From assembly GCF_014199445.1 (NCBI RefSeq), contig NZ_JACIJS010000002.1:124001-188000 (forward strand): a DNA stretch of 64,000 nt, written 5' to 3'. A program made the position numbers and the translations under genes. The notes below the pieces were generated by a model. It was not told where the DNA came from and did no database searches. It worked only from the letters and a program-made list of their open reading frames with translations. This DNA is from Rubricella aquisinus (lineage in GTDB: Bacteria > Pseudomonadota > Alphaproteobacteria > Rhodobacterales > Rhodobacteraceae). Shown piece by piece: positions 46,022-53,696 of this stretch. Position 1 is the first letter of the stretch, and each line of letters starts with the position of its first letter.

Positions 46022-46261
46022 ATGCCCAACGATAAACAGAACCTTCAAGACGCGTTCCTGAATCACATCCGCAAGCAGAAAGTGTCGGTCACGATCTTTC
46101 TGGTGAACGGCGTGAAACTGCAGGGTGTGGTCACATGGTTTGACAACTTTTGTGTGTTATTGCGCCGCGATGGCCAGTCCCAACTGGTTTATAAGCACGC
46201 GATCTCGACGATCATGCCAGCCACACCGATCAGCCTCTACGACCCGGAGGACGAGGCCTGA
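46022..46261 (+). CDS. hfq: RNA chaperone Hfq
   Basis: 79-residue Sm-like protein, forming a hexamer that pairs small RNAs with mRNAs. Conserved positions include the proximal-face Q8 and F42 region ([22 protein letters not shown]) and the YKH motif ([11 protein letters not shown]). The C-terminal tail is short ([11 protein letters not shown]), as in Alphaproteobacteria. The stop codon appears to be shared with an hflX start. Relevant to the predicted small RNA at about 50.3 kb. Confidence 0.98.
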   Translation: MPNDKQNLQDAFLNHIRKQKVSVTIFLVNGVKLQGVVTWFDNFCVLLRRDGQSQLVYKHAISTIMPATPISLYDPEDEA

Positions 46262-47571
46262 GCGACCCCATTTTGACGCGTACCGCCGTCCTGCATCCCG
46301 ACCTCAAAACCGGGAGAGAACGGCGTGCGCCTGAACACGCCCTTGAAGAAGCGGTCAGCCTTGCGCATGCCCTGAGCGGGCTTGAGGTTTGTGACGCGCG
46401 TGTCGTTCCGCTGAAAAATCCGCGGGCAGGAACACTATTCGGAAGCGGTAAGGTCAAGGAAATCAAAGACCTGCTTGAAGGTCTTGACGTGACACTCGTG
46501 GTCATTGATGGCCCCGTGACACCTGTCCAGCAGCGCAATCTGGAAAAGGAATGGAACGTCAAAATCCTTGATCGCACGGGTCTGATCCTTGAGATTTTCG
46601 CGGATCGGGCAGGGACACGCGAAGGGGTTTTGCAGGTCGATCTGGCCGCGCTCAATTACCAGCGCACGCGACTTGTCCGGTCCTGGACGCACCTTGAGCG
46701 GCAGCGCGGTGGACTTGGATTTGTCGGTGGCCCTGGTGAAACCCAGATCGAGGCGGACCGCCGCGCGATTGACGAGCAGATCGTCGTGATCCGCCGCCAG
46801 CTTGAAAAAGTGACGCGGACGCGCGGGTTGCACCGGTCGGCGCGCAAAAAGGTGCCATTTCCCATTGTCGCGCTTGTCGGCTATACGAATGCTGGAAAAT
46901 CAACGCTTTTCAACCGGTTAACCGGCGCGGATGTGATGGCCAAAGACATGCTTTTTGCCACGCTCGATCCGACCATGCGGACGGTGGAATTGCCCGATGG
47001 CCCGAACGTGATCCTCAGCGACACGGTTGGCTTCATCTCTGATCTGCCGACGGAGCTGGTCGCGGCGTTTCGCGCGACGCTGGAGGAAGTCCTCGATGCC
47101 GATCTGATCCTGCACGTACGCGACATCTCCCATCCTGAGACGGAGGCGCAAGCCGCCGATGTGCGCGACATCCTCGACAGTCTTGGTGTGACAGAAACGA
47201 AACGCGATGCGATGATTGAGGTCTGGAACAAGATTGACCTCATTCCGCAAGAGGATCGCGCAGCGGCGCTGAATGTCGGCAATCGCAAGGCGCATGTGCA
47301 GCCGCTCTCCGCGATCACGGGTGAAGGGCTGGACGCGCTCATCTCTGCGATTGATGTGGCACTGCGGCCGGTGGAGATTGAGGATGAATTGCAGATGAGC
47401 CACGCGGCGGGGGAAGCAATGGCCTGGCTTCATGCACGCAAGCTCATACAATCCGTCGCCACGGATGAGCATGGCAACACGGTTCTTGTGAAGTGGTCGG
47501 ATAAGCAAAAACGTCAGTTTGCCAAGCAGTTTCCAGCCATTCTTACACTACCGGACGATATATATATTTAA
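46258..47571 (+). CDS. hflX: GTPase HflX
   Basis: Ribosome-binding GTPase that splits stalled ribosomes under stress. About 437 residues: N-terminal HflX domain ([25 protein letters not shown]), then [14 protein letters not shown] and [13 protein letters not shown], and the G domain with G1 [10 protein letters not shown]3 DTVGF and G4 NKID. Start choice: the frame holds no ATG or GTG near the N terminus. A CTG at 46258 overlaps the hfq stop (CTGA) and has GGAGG exactly seven bases upstream, giving [18 protein letters not shown] at 46273 is the other option but has no ribosome binding site at suitable spacing. hfq-hflX order is conserved in Proteobacteria. Confidence 0.95.
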   Translation: MSDPILTRTAVLHPDLKTGRERRAPEHALEEAVSLAHALSGLEVCDARVVPLKNPRAGTLFGSGKVKEIKDLLEGLDVTLVVIDGPVTPVQQRNLEKEWNVKILDRTGLILEIFADRAGTREGVLQVDLAALNYQRTRLVRSWTHLERQRGGLGFVGGPGETQIEADRRAIDEQIVVIRRQLEKVTRTRGLHRSARKKVPFPIVALVGYTNAGKSTLFNRLTGADVMAKDMLFATLDPTMRTVELPDGPNVILSDTVGFISDLPTELVAAFRATLEEVLDADLILHVRDISHPETEAQAADVRDILDSLGVTETKRDAMIEVWNKIDLIPQEDRAAALNVGNRKAHVQPLSAITGEGLDALISAIDVALRPVEIEDELQMSHAAGEAMAWLHARKLIQSVATDEHGNTVLVKWSDKQKRQFAKQFPAILTLPDDIYI

Positions 47572-47677
47572 CATAATTATGATTATATGATTTAGGCATT
47601 ACAGGATGTGACATTTGGGGGGCTGGCGGAAAACCACTTGCTCCCCTATCTGCTAAGGCAGCAAGGACGGAACGATC

Positions 47678-48415
47678 ATGGCACAACGCCCCAATCCCAA
47701 TCGCCGCGTCAAACGGCCCCGGCAAAGTTTGCTCCAGCGGTTTCGCGGTAACTTCCTGACCGGGCTTGTCATCGTCGCTCCCGTTGGATTGACGATCTGG
47801 GTCGTGTGGTCCGTCATCACGTTGATTGATGCGCAGGTCGTGCCGCTGGTGCCAGCGTTCTACAACCCGTCGACCTATCTTGGAAATGACGTGCCGGGGT
47901 TCGGCGTCATCATCTTTTTCCTGTTCACGGCAGTTGTGGGCTCTTTGACCAAGGGGTTGGTTGGTCGGCGTATCCTGTCCTGGGCAGAGCACGTCGTGGA
48001 TCGCCTGCCCCTCGTGCGCTCCATCTATAACGGGATCAAGCAGATCGCGGAGACGATCCTGAACCCGTCCAACACCAGTTTTCAAAAAGCGGCGCTGATC
48101 GAATATCCCCGACGGGGCATTTGGGCGGTGGCGTTCGTCTCGACGGAGACAAAGGGTGAAGTCGGCCAAAAACTGCCCGAGGATGAGAATGTCTCCGTGT
48201 TTCTGCCCACGACACCCAACCCCACGTCGGGTTTTCTGCTGTTCGTGCCGCGCAGAGATCTGGTGATCTTGGATATGGAAGTGGAGGATGCGGCGAAGCT
48301 CATCATCTCCGCAGGGCTGGTAACGCCCCCTACCCCGGCAGAGAAAGCCGCCGGGGTAAAGACCGTGTCGAAAGAGACTATTCGGAAGATTCGCTCCACC
48401 AAACGTCCGGCATAA
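47678..48415 (+). CDS. DUF502 membrane protein
   Basis: 245-residue inner-membrane protein of the DUF502 family. Basic N-terminal tail (1-22), two membrane helices (about 27-50 and 74-95), and the conserved cytosolic block SWAEHVVDRLPLVRSIYNGIKQIAETI (pieces WAEHVVDRLPLVRSIYNG and IKQIAETI), LIEYPRRGIWAVAFVS and PTTPNPTSGFLLFVP. Function not established; plant homologues are called COV. The 106-base gap before it is AT-rich (TATATATATTTAAC near 47560), probably holding its promoter. The 3' end overlaps the convergent binding-protein gene by 38 bases. Confidence 0.9.
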   Translation: MAQRPNPNRRVKRPRQSLLQRFRGNFLTGLVIVAPVGLTIWVVWSVITLIDAQVVPLVPAFYNPSTYLGNDVPGFGVIIFFLFTAVVGSLTKGLVGRRILSWAEHVVDRLPLVRSIYNGIKQIAETILNPSNTSFQKAALIEYPRRGIWAVAFVSTETKGEVGQKLPEDENVSVFLPTTPNPTSGFLLFVPRRDLVILDMEVEDAAKLIISAGLVTPPTPAEKAAGVKTVSKETIRKIRSTKRPA

Positions 48416-50165
48416 AGCCGATCCAATCGCCGTAAATCGGCAGCGCCTCCGGGAAGGTGAGGCTGCTGTCATGGGCAATGCGGCTGACGGGGATGAACCA
48501 GAACGGGATGGTGTAGCGCCCCGCCGTGAGTGTGCGGTCAAGCGCACGGGTGGCCGCCACGAATTCCTCATTCGTGCTGGAGGTCAAGATCGCGTCGATC
48601 ATCGCATCCACCGCCGGGCTGTTGACGCCCATATAATTGCGCGTGCCCGGCGTCTCCACCCCTTCAGCGCCCCAATAGAACCGCTGTTCATTGCCAGGGC
48701 TGAGCGACAGGGACCAGCGATTGACGATCATGTCGTAGTCATAGGCATTGCGCCGCTCGGTATATTGCGCGCCATCAATCAGGTTGATCTCCACCTCAAT
48801 CCCAAGCCGGGTCAGCGCATCGGCATAAATATTGGCGATGGCTTCATTCGCGGTGGAACGGAGCAGGATTTCAAAGCGGAACGGCTCGCCCTCTGCATTC
48901 ACCAATGTCCCACCGTCGATGGTCCATCCGGCCTGTTCAAGAAGCGCCGTTGCCTTCCGCAGGTTACGCCGATTGCGCACGTCGCCGGTGGATTTCGGGA
49001 GCGCATAGCCTTCCAGCGTGCCGGGCAACAGATCATCGGCATAAGGTTCAAGCAGGGCCAGTTCCAGCCCCGTCGGCACGCCTTCATAGGCCAGTTGCGA
49101 ATTGGCGAAATAGCTGGTGATGCGCGGATAGGCGCTCTCATTCAGGCGGTCATTGATCCATTCGAAATTGAACGCGAGGATCAGCGCCTCCCGCACCCGC
49201 CAGTCTGAAAAGATGTCTTTGCGGGTGTTGAACACAAATCCGTTCATCCCCGAGGGCCGCTGGTGTGGCACGACGCTTTGCGCGATTTCGCCCCGCTCTG
49301 CCCGGCCAAATGTGTATTCCTCCCGCCATTTGGTGATGTTGCCCTCGCGGAAAATGGAGGTTTCCCCGGCGGTAAACGCCGTCCAGACAGCAGCCGCATC
49401 CCCGAAGAAATCATAGCGGATGGTATCAAGGTTATGCCGCCCCTTGTTGAACGGCAGATCGGCGCCCCAGTAATCGGGATCACGATCAAATTCGATATAT
49501 CGGTTCGGCTCAAAATCCCCGATCACATAGGGGCCAGAGGCGATGAGGGGCCTTGTGGTCGACTCAGCGAAATCCTGCCCTTCCCAATCCGCTTTCTTCA
49601 GAATCGGGCGTAGGCCGAGGATCAGCGGCAATTCCAGATCACCGCCCGTCAGATTGAACCGGACGGAGCGCTCGCCCGTCTGCTCCCAGCTTTCCACCTT
49701 GTCCCAGGAGGAGCGGAAATTCGGGCGGCCCTGCTCGGCCAGAATCTCCATCGACCAGACCACATCCTCCACGGTGACGGGACTACCGTCCGAAAACCGG
49801 GCGGCGGGGTTCAGCGTGAATTCGACCCATTCGCGATTCGGGCCGGTCTCGATGGTTTCCGCGAGCAGACCGTAGAGCGAGAAAGGCTCATCCCAATTCC
49901 GCCCCATCAGCGATTCGACCACATGCGCCTGCACGCCCCACGGGCTGCGTCCTTTGATGATATAGGGGTTGAGACTGTCGAACCCGCCGGTCTCCCCAAA
50001 AACGATTTCACCCCCTTTGGGCGCGTCTGGATTGGCGTATGGCAGGTGCTCAAACCCCTGCCCGAGTGCCGGATCGCCATACATGGCGATGCCGTGCTGT
50101 GGTTCGGCAAAGGCCGCGTTGCCTGCCAAAAGCGCGGCGGAGAGTGTCAGGAAAAGCCGTGTCAT
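48378..50165 (-). CDS. YejA-type ABC transporter substrate-binding protein
   Basis: 595-residue periplasmic solute-binding protein of family 5 (oligopeptide/YejA-like). Signal peptide MTRLFLTLSAALLAGNAAFA, then GIAMYGDPALGQGFEHLPYA, PDAPKGGEIVFGETGGFDSL, FSDGSPVTVEDVVWSME and the C-terminal YDYDMIVNRWSLSLSPGNEQ, all typical of YejA. The ATG at 50165 is used; an extension to 50234 is unlikely. No permease or ATPase genes (yejBEF) adjoin it, so it is either an orphan receptor or partners with a distant transporter. Peptides or peptide-like antibiotics are the likely ligands. Confidence 0.92.
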   Translation of the reverse strand: MTRLFLTLSAALLAGNAAFAEPQHGIAMYGDPALGQGFEHLPYANPDAPKGGEIVFGETGGFDSLNPYIIKGRSPWGVQAHVVESLMGRNWDEPFSLYGLLAETIETGPNREWVEFTLNPAARFSDGSPVTVEDVVWSMEILAEQGRPNFRSSWDKVESWEQTGERSVRFNLTGGDLELPLILGLRPILKKADWEGQDFAESTTRPLIASGPYVIGDFEPNRYIEFDRDPDYWGADLPFNKGRHNLDTIRYDFFGDAAAVWTAFTAGETSIFREGNITKWREEYTFGRAERGEIAQSVVPHQRPSGMNGFVFNTRKDIFSDWRVREALILAFNFEWINDRLNESAYPRITSYFANSQLAYEGVPTGLELALLEPYADDLLPGTLEGYALPKSTGDVRNRRNLRKATALLEQAGWTIDGGTLVNAEGEPFRFEILLRSTANEAIANIYADALTRLGIEVEINLIDGAQYTERRNAYDYDMIVNRWSLSLSPGNEQRFYWGAEGVETPGTRNYMGVNSPAVDAMIDAILTSSTNEEFVAATRALDRTLTAGRYTIPFWFIPVSRIAHDSSLTFPEALPIYGDWIGFMPDVWWSESSE

Positions 50166-50205
50166 TTCTGCACCATTTATCTGCTCTATGTTATCATTGC
50201 CTGAA

Positions 50206-50234
50206 ATCCTACAGGAGCCGCGGCCCGCGCGCAA
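50206..50234 (-). promoter_or_regulatory. Predicted promoter for the binding-protein gene
   Basis: On the - strand TTGCGC (complement of 50229-50234) and TAGGAT (complement of 50206-50211) are 17 bases apart, about 40 bases before the start codon. Confidence 0.4.
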
Positions 50235-50243
50235 AAAATTATC

Positions 50244-50272
50244 TTGGGTTTTCTGCGGTGGTTCAGTATGTT
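50244..50272 (+). promoter_or_regulatory. Predicted promoter of the small RNA candidate
   Basis: TTGGGT (50244-50249) and TATGTT (50267-50272) are 17 bases apart. A start of transcription would be expected at about 50279. It lies back to back with the promoter of the binding-protein gene. Confidence 0.4.
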
Positions 50273-50278
50273 GATGTT

Positions 50279-50354
50279 ACTGCTCGATAGGTTTCTAGCC
50301 TGTATGAAACCTGCCTCAATAACTTGCGCCCTCCTTCGTGGAGGGCGTTTTTTT
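50279..50354 (+). ncRNA. Candidate small regulatory RNA or bdhA leader
   Basis: A strong + strand terminator stands in a gap where no + strand gene lies upstream for nearly 2 kb, so a short transcript is implied. The predicted RNA is about 75 nt: a first hairpin with 7-bp arms AGGTTTC (50289-...50295) and GAAACCT (50306-50312, 10-nt loop), an unpaired CTCAATAACTTG linker, then the terminator stem with a seven-base T-tract. This is the layout of Hfq-dependent small RNAs, and the terminator stem contains an anti-Shine-Dalgarno-like CCCTCC. The alternative is an attenuated leader of bdhA, whose ATG lies 80 bases further. Not recognised as a known family. Confidence 0.5.
50327..50354 (+). terminator. 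Rho-independent terminator upstream of bdhA
   Basis: 8-bp perfect stem (CGCCCTCC at 50327-50334, GGAGGGCG at 50340-50347), 5-nt loop TTCGT and seven T (50348-50354). The reverse strand lacks a T-tract, so it acts on + strand transcription only. Confidence 0.9.
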
Positions 50355-50433
50355 ATGTTTTGCGGCCCGCGCCCCCTCGTTTTTCGCATGTGCAATATGT
50401 AGATATAGGGCCACGACATTGTGGAGGTTGTTC

Positions 50434-51219
50434 ATGTCCCTAAACGGAAAAGTTGCCGTTATCACTGGCTCAAACTCGGGTATCGGGCTGGGCGTTGCCG
50501 AAGAATTGGCCAAGGCGGGCGCCACGGTCGTGCTCAATTCCTTTACCGATCGGGATGAGGACCACGCACTTGCAGCAGAGCTGGCTGAGCGGACCGAAGG
50601 CCGCGCCATCTATATCAAGGCGGATATGTCAAAAGCCGATGAATGCCGCGCCCTGATCGACCAAACCGTGGAGCGGTTCGGAAGTGTCGACATCATCGTC
50701 AACAACGCAGGCATCCAGCATGTCGAAGGGATCGACACTTTCCCGACCGAAAAATGGGATGCGATCATCGCGATCAACATGTCGAGCGCGTTTCACACCA
50801 CGGCCGCTGCCCTGCCCCATATGCGCAAGGCCGGCTGGGGACGTGTGGTCAATATCGCCTCTGCCCACGGGCTGACCGCCTCTCCCTATAAATCGGCCTA
50901 TGTGGCGGCAAAACATGGCGTCGTGGGCATGACTAAGGTTGTGGCGCTGGAAACCGCGCAGGAGCCGATCACGGCGAATGCGATCTGCCCCGGCTATGTG
51001 CTGACCCCATTGGTCGAATCGCAAATCCCCGACACGATGAAGAAATACGATATGGACCGCGAAACGGTGATCAAACAGGTGATGCTGGAGCGCCAACCGT
51101 CCAAGGAATTTGCCACGACAGAGCAGATCGGCGGCACCGTCGTGTTTCTGTGCTCGGATGCGGCAACGCAGATCACCGGCACGACAATCAGCGTTGATGG
51201 CGGCTGGACCGCACTTTGA
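50434..51219 (+). CDS. bdhA: 3-hydroxybutyrate dehydrogenase
   Basis: Short-chain dehydrogenase that oxidises (R)-3-hydroxybutyrate to acetoacetate with NAD, part of polyhydroxybutyrate breakdown. 261 residues: cofactor motif ITGSNSGIGLGVAEE, NNAGIQHVEG, catalytic Ser-Tyr-Lys in NIASAHGL and SAYVAAKHG, and the family-specific CPGYVLTPLVESQIPD and C-terminal ISVDGGWTAL. The start at ATG 50434 has GGAGG eight bases upstream; earlier in-frame codons cross the terminator and are rejected. The stop overlaps the next gene by four bases. Confidence 0.95.
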   Translation: MSLNGKVAVITGSNSGIGLGVAEELAKAGATVVLNSFTDRDEDHALAAELAERTEGRAIYIKADMSKADECRALIDQTVERFGSVDIIVNNAGIQHVEGIDTFPTEKWDAIIAINMSSAFHTTAAALPHMRKAGWGRVVNIASAHGLTASPYKSAYVAAKHGVVGMTKVVALETAQEPITANAICPGYVLTPLVESQIPDTMKKYDMDRETVIKQVMLERQPSKEFATTEQIGGTVVFLCSDAATQITGTTISVDGGWTAL

Positions 51220-52256
51220 GCCAGAAAACCATCAACCTCGCCCTTCAGGGCGGCGGGGCGCATGGTGCGCTCACCTGGGGCGTGCTGGACCGACTTTTGG
51301 AGGAGGAGCGGCTGTCCTTTGAAGGGATCACCGCAACCTCCGCAGGCGCGATGAACGCGGCGGTCCTGAAACACGGGTTGATGTCGGGTGGGCGCGCGCA
51401 GGCGAAAGCAGCTCTTGAGGCGTTCTGGCTCGAAGTCGCGCGGCGCGGCACGGTGTCCAACCCGGTGGTTGGGTGGCTGTCGGCGCTCAACCCGATGCTT
51501 GCCCCCTTGGCGGAGGCGCAGGCGCAGGCCAGCTATTTCGCGGGGGAGCAGTTGACCCGCGTCTTCTCCCCCTATGACCTGAACCCGCTGAATGTGCACC
51601 CATTGCGCGATCTGCTGGACGCGCTTGATTTCGGGCATGTCTGCCACGCGGACGGGCCGCATCTGTTCATCTGTGCCACCAACGTGCGGACCGGTAAGAT
51701 CAAGGTGTTCGAGGGGGAGGAGATCAGCACCGACGCAATCCTCGCCTCCGCCTGCCTGCCGACCCTGTTTCAGGCGGTGGAGATCGCGGATAAGGAAACC
51801 GGTAAGCGAGAGGCCTATTGGGATGGCGGCTATATCGGCAATCCCGCCCTTTATCCGCTCTTTTACGCGACGCAAACCCGCGACATTCTGATCGTGCATA
51901 TCAATCCGATTGAACGCGATGACGTGCCGAAAGACGCGCAAGGTATTCTTAACCGGGTGAATGAAGTGTCCTTCAACTCGTCCCTTTTGCGGGAATTGCG
52001 CGCGATTGAATTCGTAAAGCGCCTGATTGACGATGGCACCCTTCGTGGGCGCAGTTTCAAGGACGTGCTGATCCATTCGATCCGCGATGATGAAACGATG
52101 GCGGCACTCTCCGTTGCCACGAAACTCCATCCCGACCGCGCACTGCTAGAGCGGCTCCGGGACAAGGGGCGCGCGGCGGCGGAGGCGTTCCTCACCGCCC
52201 ATTGGGACGATCTGGGCACGCGCAGCAGTGTCGATCTGCGGCAGATGTTCTCCTGA
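51216..52256 (+). CDS. Patatin-like serine hydrolase
   Basis: 346-residue cytosolic hydrolase with the patatin fold: oxyanion loop LALQGGGAHGALTWGVLD, nucleophile serine in ITATSAGAMNAAV (GxSxG with the first glycine replaced by alanine), and catalytic aspartate in YWDGGYIGNPAL. It starts with TTG at 51216, overlapping the bdhA stop. The pairing with 3-hydroxybutyrate dehydrogenase makes an intracellular polyhydroxybutyrate or oligomer hydrolase attractive, though phospholipase A activity is the default family annotation. No signal peptide. 111 bases at its 3' end overlap the sulfotransferase-like gene on the other strand. Confidence 0.9.
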   Translation: MSQKTINLALQGGGAHGALTWGVLDRLLEEERLSFEGITATSAGAMNAAVLKHGLMSGGRAQAKAALEAFWLEVARRGTVSNPVVGWLSALNPMLAPLAEAQAQASYFAGEQLTRVFSPYDLNPLNVHPLRDLLDALDFGHVCHADGPHLFICATNVRTGKIKVFEGEEISTDAILASACLPTLFQAVEIADKETGKREAYWDGGYIGNPALYPLFYATQTRDILIVHINPIERDDVPKDAQGILNRVNEVSFNSSLLRELRAIEFVKRLIDDGTLRGRSFKDVLIHSIRDDETMAALSVATKLHPDRALLERLRDKGRAAAEAFLTAHWDDLGTRSSVDLRQMFS

Positions 52257-52976
52257 TCCGAATAGGTCATAGAGCGGCCAATCCCGCTGCCTGACCCGTA
52301 CTTTCAGAGTGTCAGGCAACGCCTGCGTCGTAATATCGGCCCCACCCCGACTGGCATTTGGGCGCCTTTCGCGTTGAGCAAATTCGCTGATCTGCGCGAT
52401 GCTGTGTTGCAGCGGCAAACGATCGGCATGACAGCTCAGAAAGGCGATGAGATCCGCCTCCAGATGACTGTTGCGGATCAGCCCATCCGGCCTTAACCGC
52501 CTGCGAGACAAGCGCGCTGTCAGATCAAACTGGCTGCGCGCCCGCGCCAACACCCCGCGCGCACCCGGAATGGCGAGGCTCAGGGTCATGTGGCTCGCAA
52601 AACCGATCTGGCGCGCGATCACGCCCGCGCCATAGCCGAGCCCAATATGGTCCGCATGGCGCGGCTCCATCATCCAAGCGAGCCAATGCGCAAAGCCATC
52701 CTGATCGGGTGTGTAGAGCGCGCCCTGCCCCGCCGCGACCAACCGATGATACAACCGCCCGCGGCCGTCACACCCATAGCGAAACAGCGAGAGGTAAAGT
52801 GGCAAGGGCGCGCGCACCGACAAAAGGCGCAAATACCCCCGATCCGGCTGACGCGGCAGCGGACGATGCGGCGCGAGGTCCACGGGGGGCCCCAACGCGA
52901 AATCCAGAATATCGCGAATCCGCGTCGTGCCCGTTTTAGGCACATCAAGGAAATAGAGGCCGGGATAGGCGATCAT
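52146..52976 (-). CDS. Sulfotransferase-like protein
   Basis: 276 residues. The N terminus YFLDVPKTGTTRIRDIL matches the PAPS 5'-phosphosulfate-binding loop of the sulfotransferase family (PKTGTT). The region after it (RLLSVRAPLPLYLSLFRYG) resembles the 3'-phosphate loop with the R-x7-S pattern. Typical sulfotransferases acting on carbohydrates are of this size. The C-terminal 90 residues are basic and poorly conserved in appearance, and 111 bases of coding overlap the patatin gene, so the exact 3' end deserves checking. Substrate unknown; no polysaccharide genes adjoin it. Confidence 0.72.
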   Translation of the reverse strand: MIAYPGLYFLDVPKTGTTRIRDILDFALGPPVDLAPHRPLPRQPDRGYLRLLSVRAPLPLYLSLFRYGCDGRGRLYHRLVAAGQGALYTPDQDGFAHWLAWMMEPRHADHIGLGYGAGVIARQIGFASHMTLSLAIPGARGVLARARSQFDLTARLSRRRLRPDGLIRNSHLEADLIAFLSCHADRLPLQHSIAQISEFAQRERRPNASRGGADITTQALPDTLKVRVRQRDWPLYDLFGSGEHLPQIDTAARAQIVPMGGEERLRRRAPLVPEPL

Positions 52977-52991
52977 GCGCCCTCCATGGGC

Positions 52992-53615
52992 TCAATCCAG
53001 TGTCGTCACCCAGAGTATTTCCGCATCTTCTTCAGAAATCGTTACCACGTTATGCCCCATCGCCGCGTCATAATAGGCGCTGTCGCCTCGGGCCATGTCC
53101 ACGGGGGCATAATGTTCGGTGAAAAAGCGGATGCGCCCGGTCAGGACATACAGGAATTCTTCGCCGTCATGGCGCACCCAGCCGTCGAAATCCTCCATCC
53201 GGCGGGCGCGCACGCGGGCGCGATAGGGCAGCATCTTTTTCCGGGTCAGATCGGCGGCGAGCATTTCATGCTCATAGGTCGCGGTCACATGGGCCTGTCC
53301 CTGCCCCGCCTTGGTGATCGCGCGCCGGGCCATCGGCGCGTCCGTTTTGGCAGGGGTAAAGAGTTGCGGCACACTGATGCCAAGCCCTTGCGCGAGTTTC
53401 TGCACCGCGTCGAATGTGGGCGACATCTGTTCGTTCTCGATCTTCGACAGGGTAGATCGGGCAAGCCCCGCCTTTTGCGCCGCCTGTTCCAGCGTCCAGT
53501 TCCGCTCCTGCCGCAGGGCGCGGACCCGGGCGCCAAGGTTGAGCGGCACGACCTCTTCCTCCCCGCCATTGGCGCGGGCGATTTGCAGAACGGATGGGGC
53601 GGGTGTTTCACTCAT
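52992..53615 (-). CDS. XRE-family regulator with C-terminal cupin domain
   Basis: 207-residue transcription factor. HTH_XRE domain (about 25-85: LGARVRALRQERNWTLEQAA, AGLARSTLSKIENEQMSPTF) and a cupin sensor domain (about 120-205: MEDFDGWVRHDGEEFLYVLT, DSAYYDAAMGHNVVTI). Such proteins (PuuR/SutR-like) control small metabolite pathways, often amino acids, polyamines or sulfur. It is divergent from the FrnE gene across an 81-base gap with two inverted repeats that could be its operators. The ATG at 53615 is used; a GTG three codons earlier is possible. Confidence 0.92.
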   Translation of the reverse strand: MSETPAPSVLQIARANGGEEEVVPLNLGARVRALRQERNWTLEQAAQKAGLARSTLSKIENEQMSPTFDAVQKLAQGLGISVPQLFTPAKTDAPMARRAITKAGQGQAHVTATYEHEMLAADLTRKKMLPYRARVRARRMEDFDGWVRHDGEEFLYVLTGRIRFFTEHYAPVDMARGDSAYYDAAMGHNVVTISEEDAEILWVTTLD

Positions 53616-53626
53616 GCACGCCACAT

Positions 53627-53638
53627 ATCGTGAACGAT
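53627..53638. promoter_or_regulatory. Small dyad before the XRE gene
   Basis: ATCGT (53627-53631) and ACGAT (53634-53638) form a 12-base near palindrome with a two-base centre, 12 bases from the XRE start. Confidence 0.35.
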
Positions 53639-53658
53639 CGGATATTTCCAGTTCCCGC

Positions 53659-53681
53659 TTTCCCCCTTATCTATGGGGAAA
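53659..53681. promoter_or_regulatory. Possible XRE operator in the divergent gap
   Basis: Perfect 7-bp arms TTTCCCC (53659-53665) and GGGGAAA (53675-53681) with a nine-base spacer lie between the XRE/cupin gene and frnE, 15 bases before the frnE ATG. A plausible autoregulatory site that would also control frnE. Confidence 0.45.
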
Positions 53682-53696
53682 CAGGAAAGGCCGCCC

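Noticed and set aside
50338-50433. N-terminal extension of BdhA upstream of 50434
   Set aside because: It would begin inside the terminator stem; the ATG at 50434 has GGAGG and gives the family N terminus.
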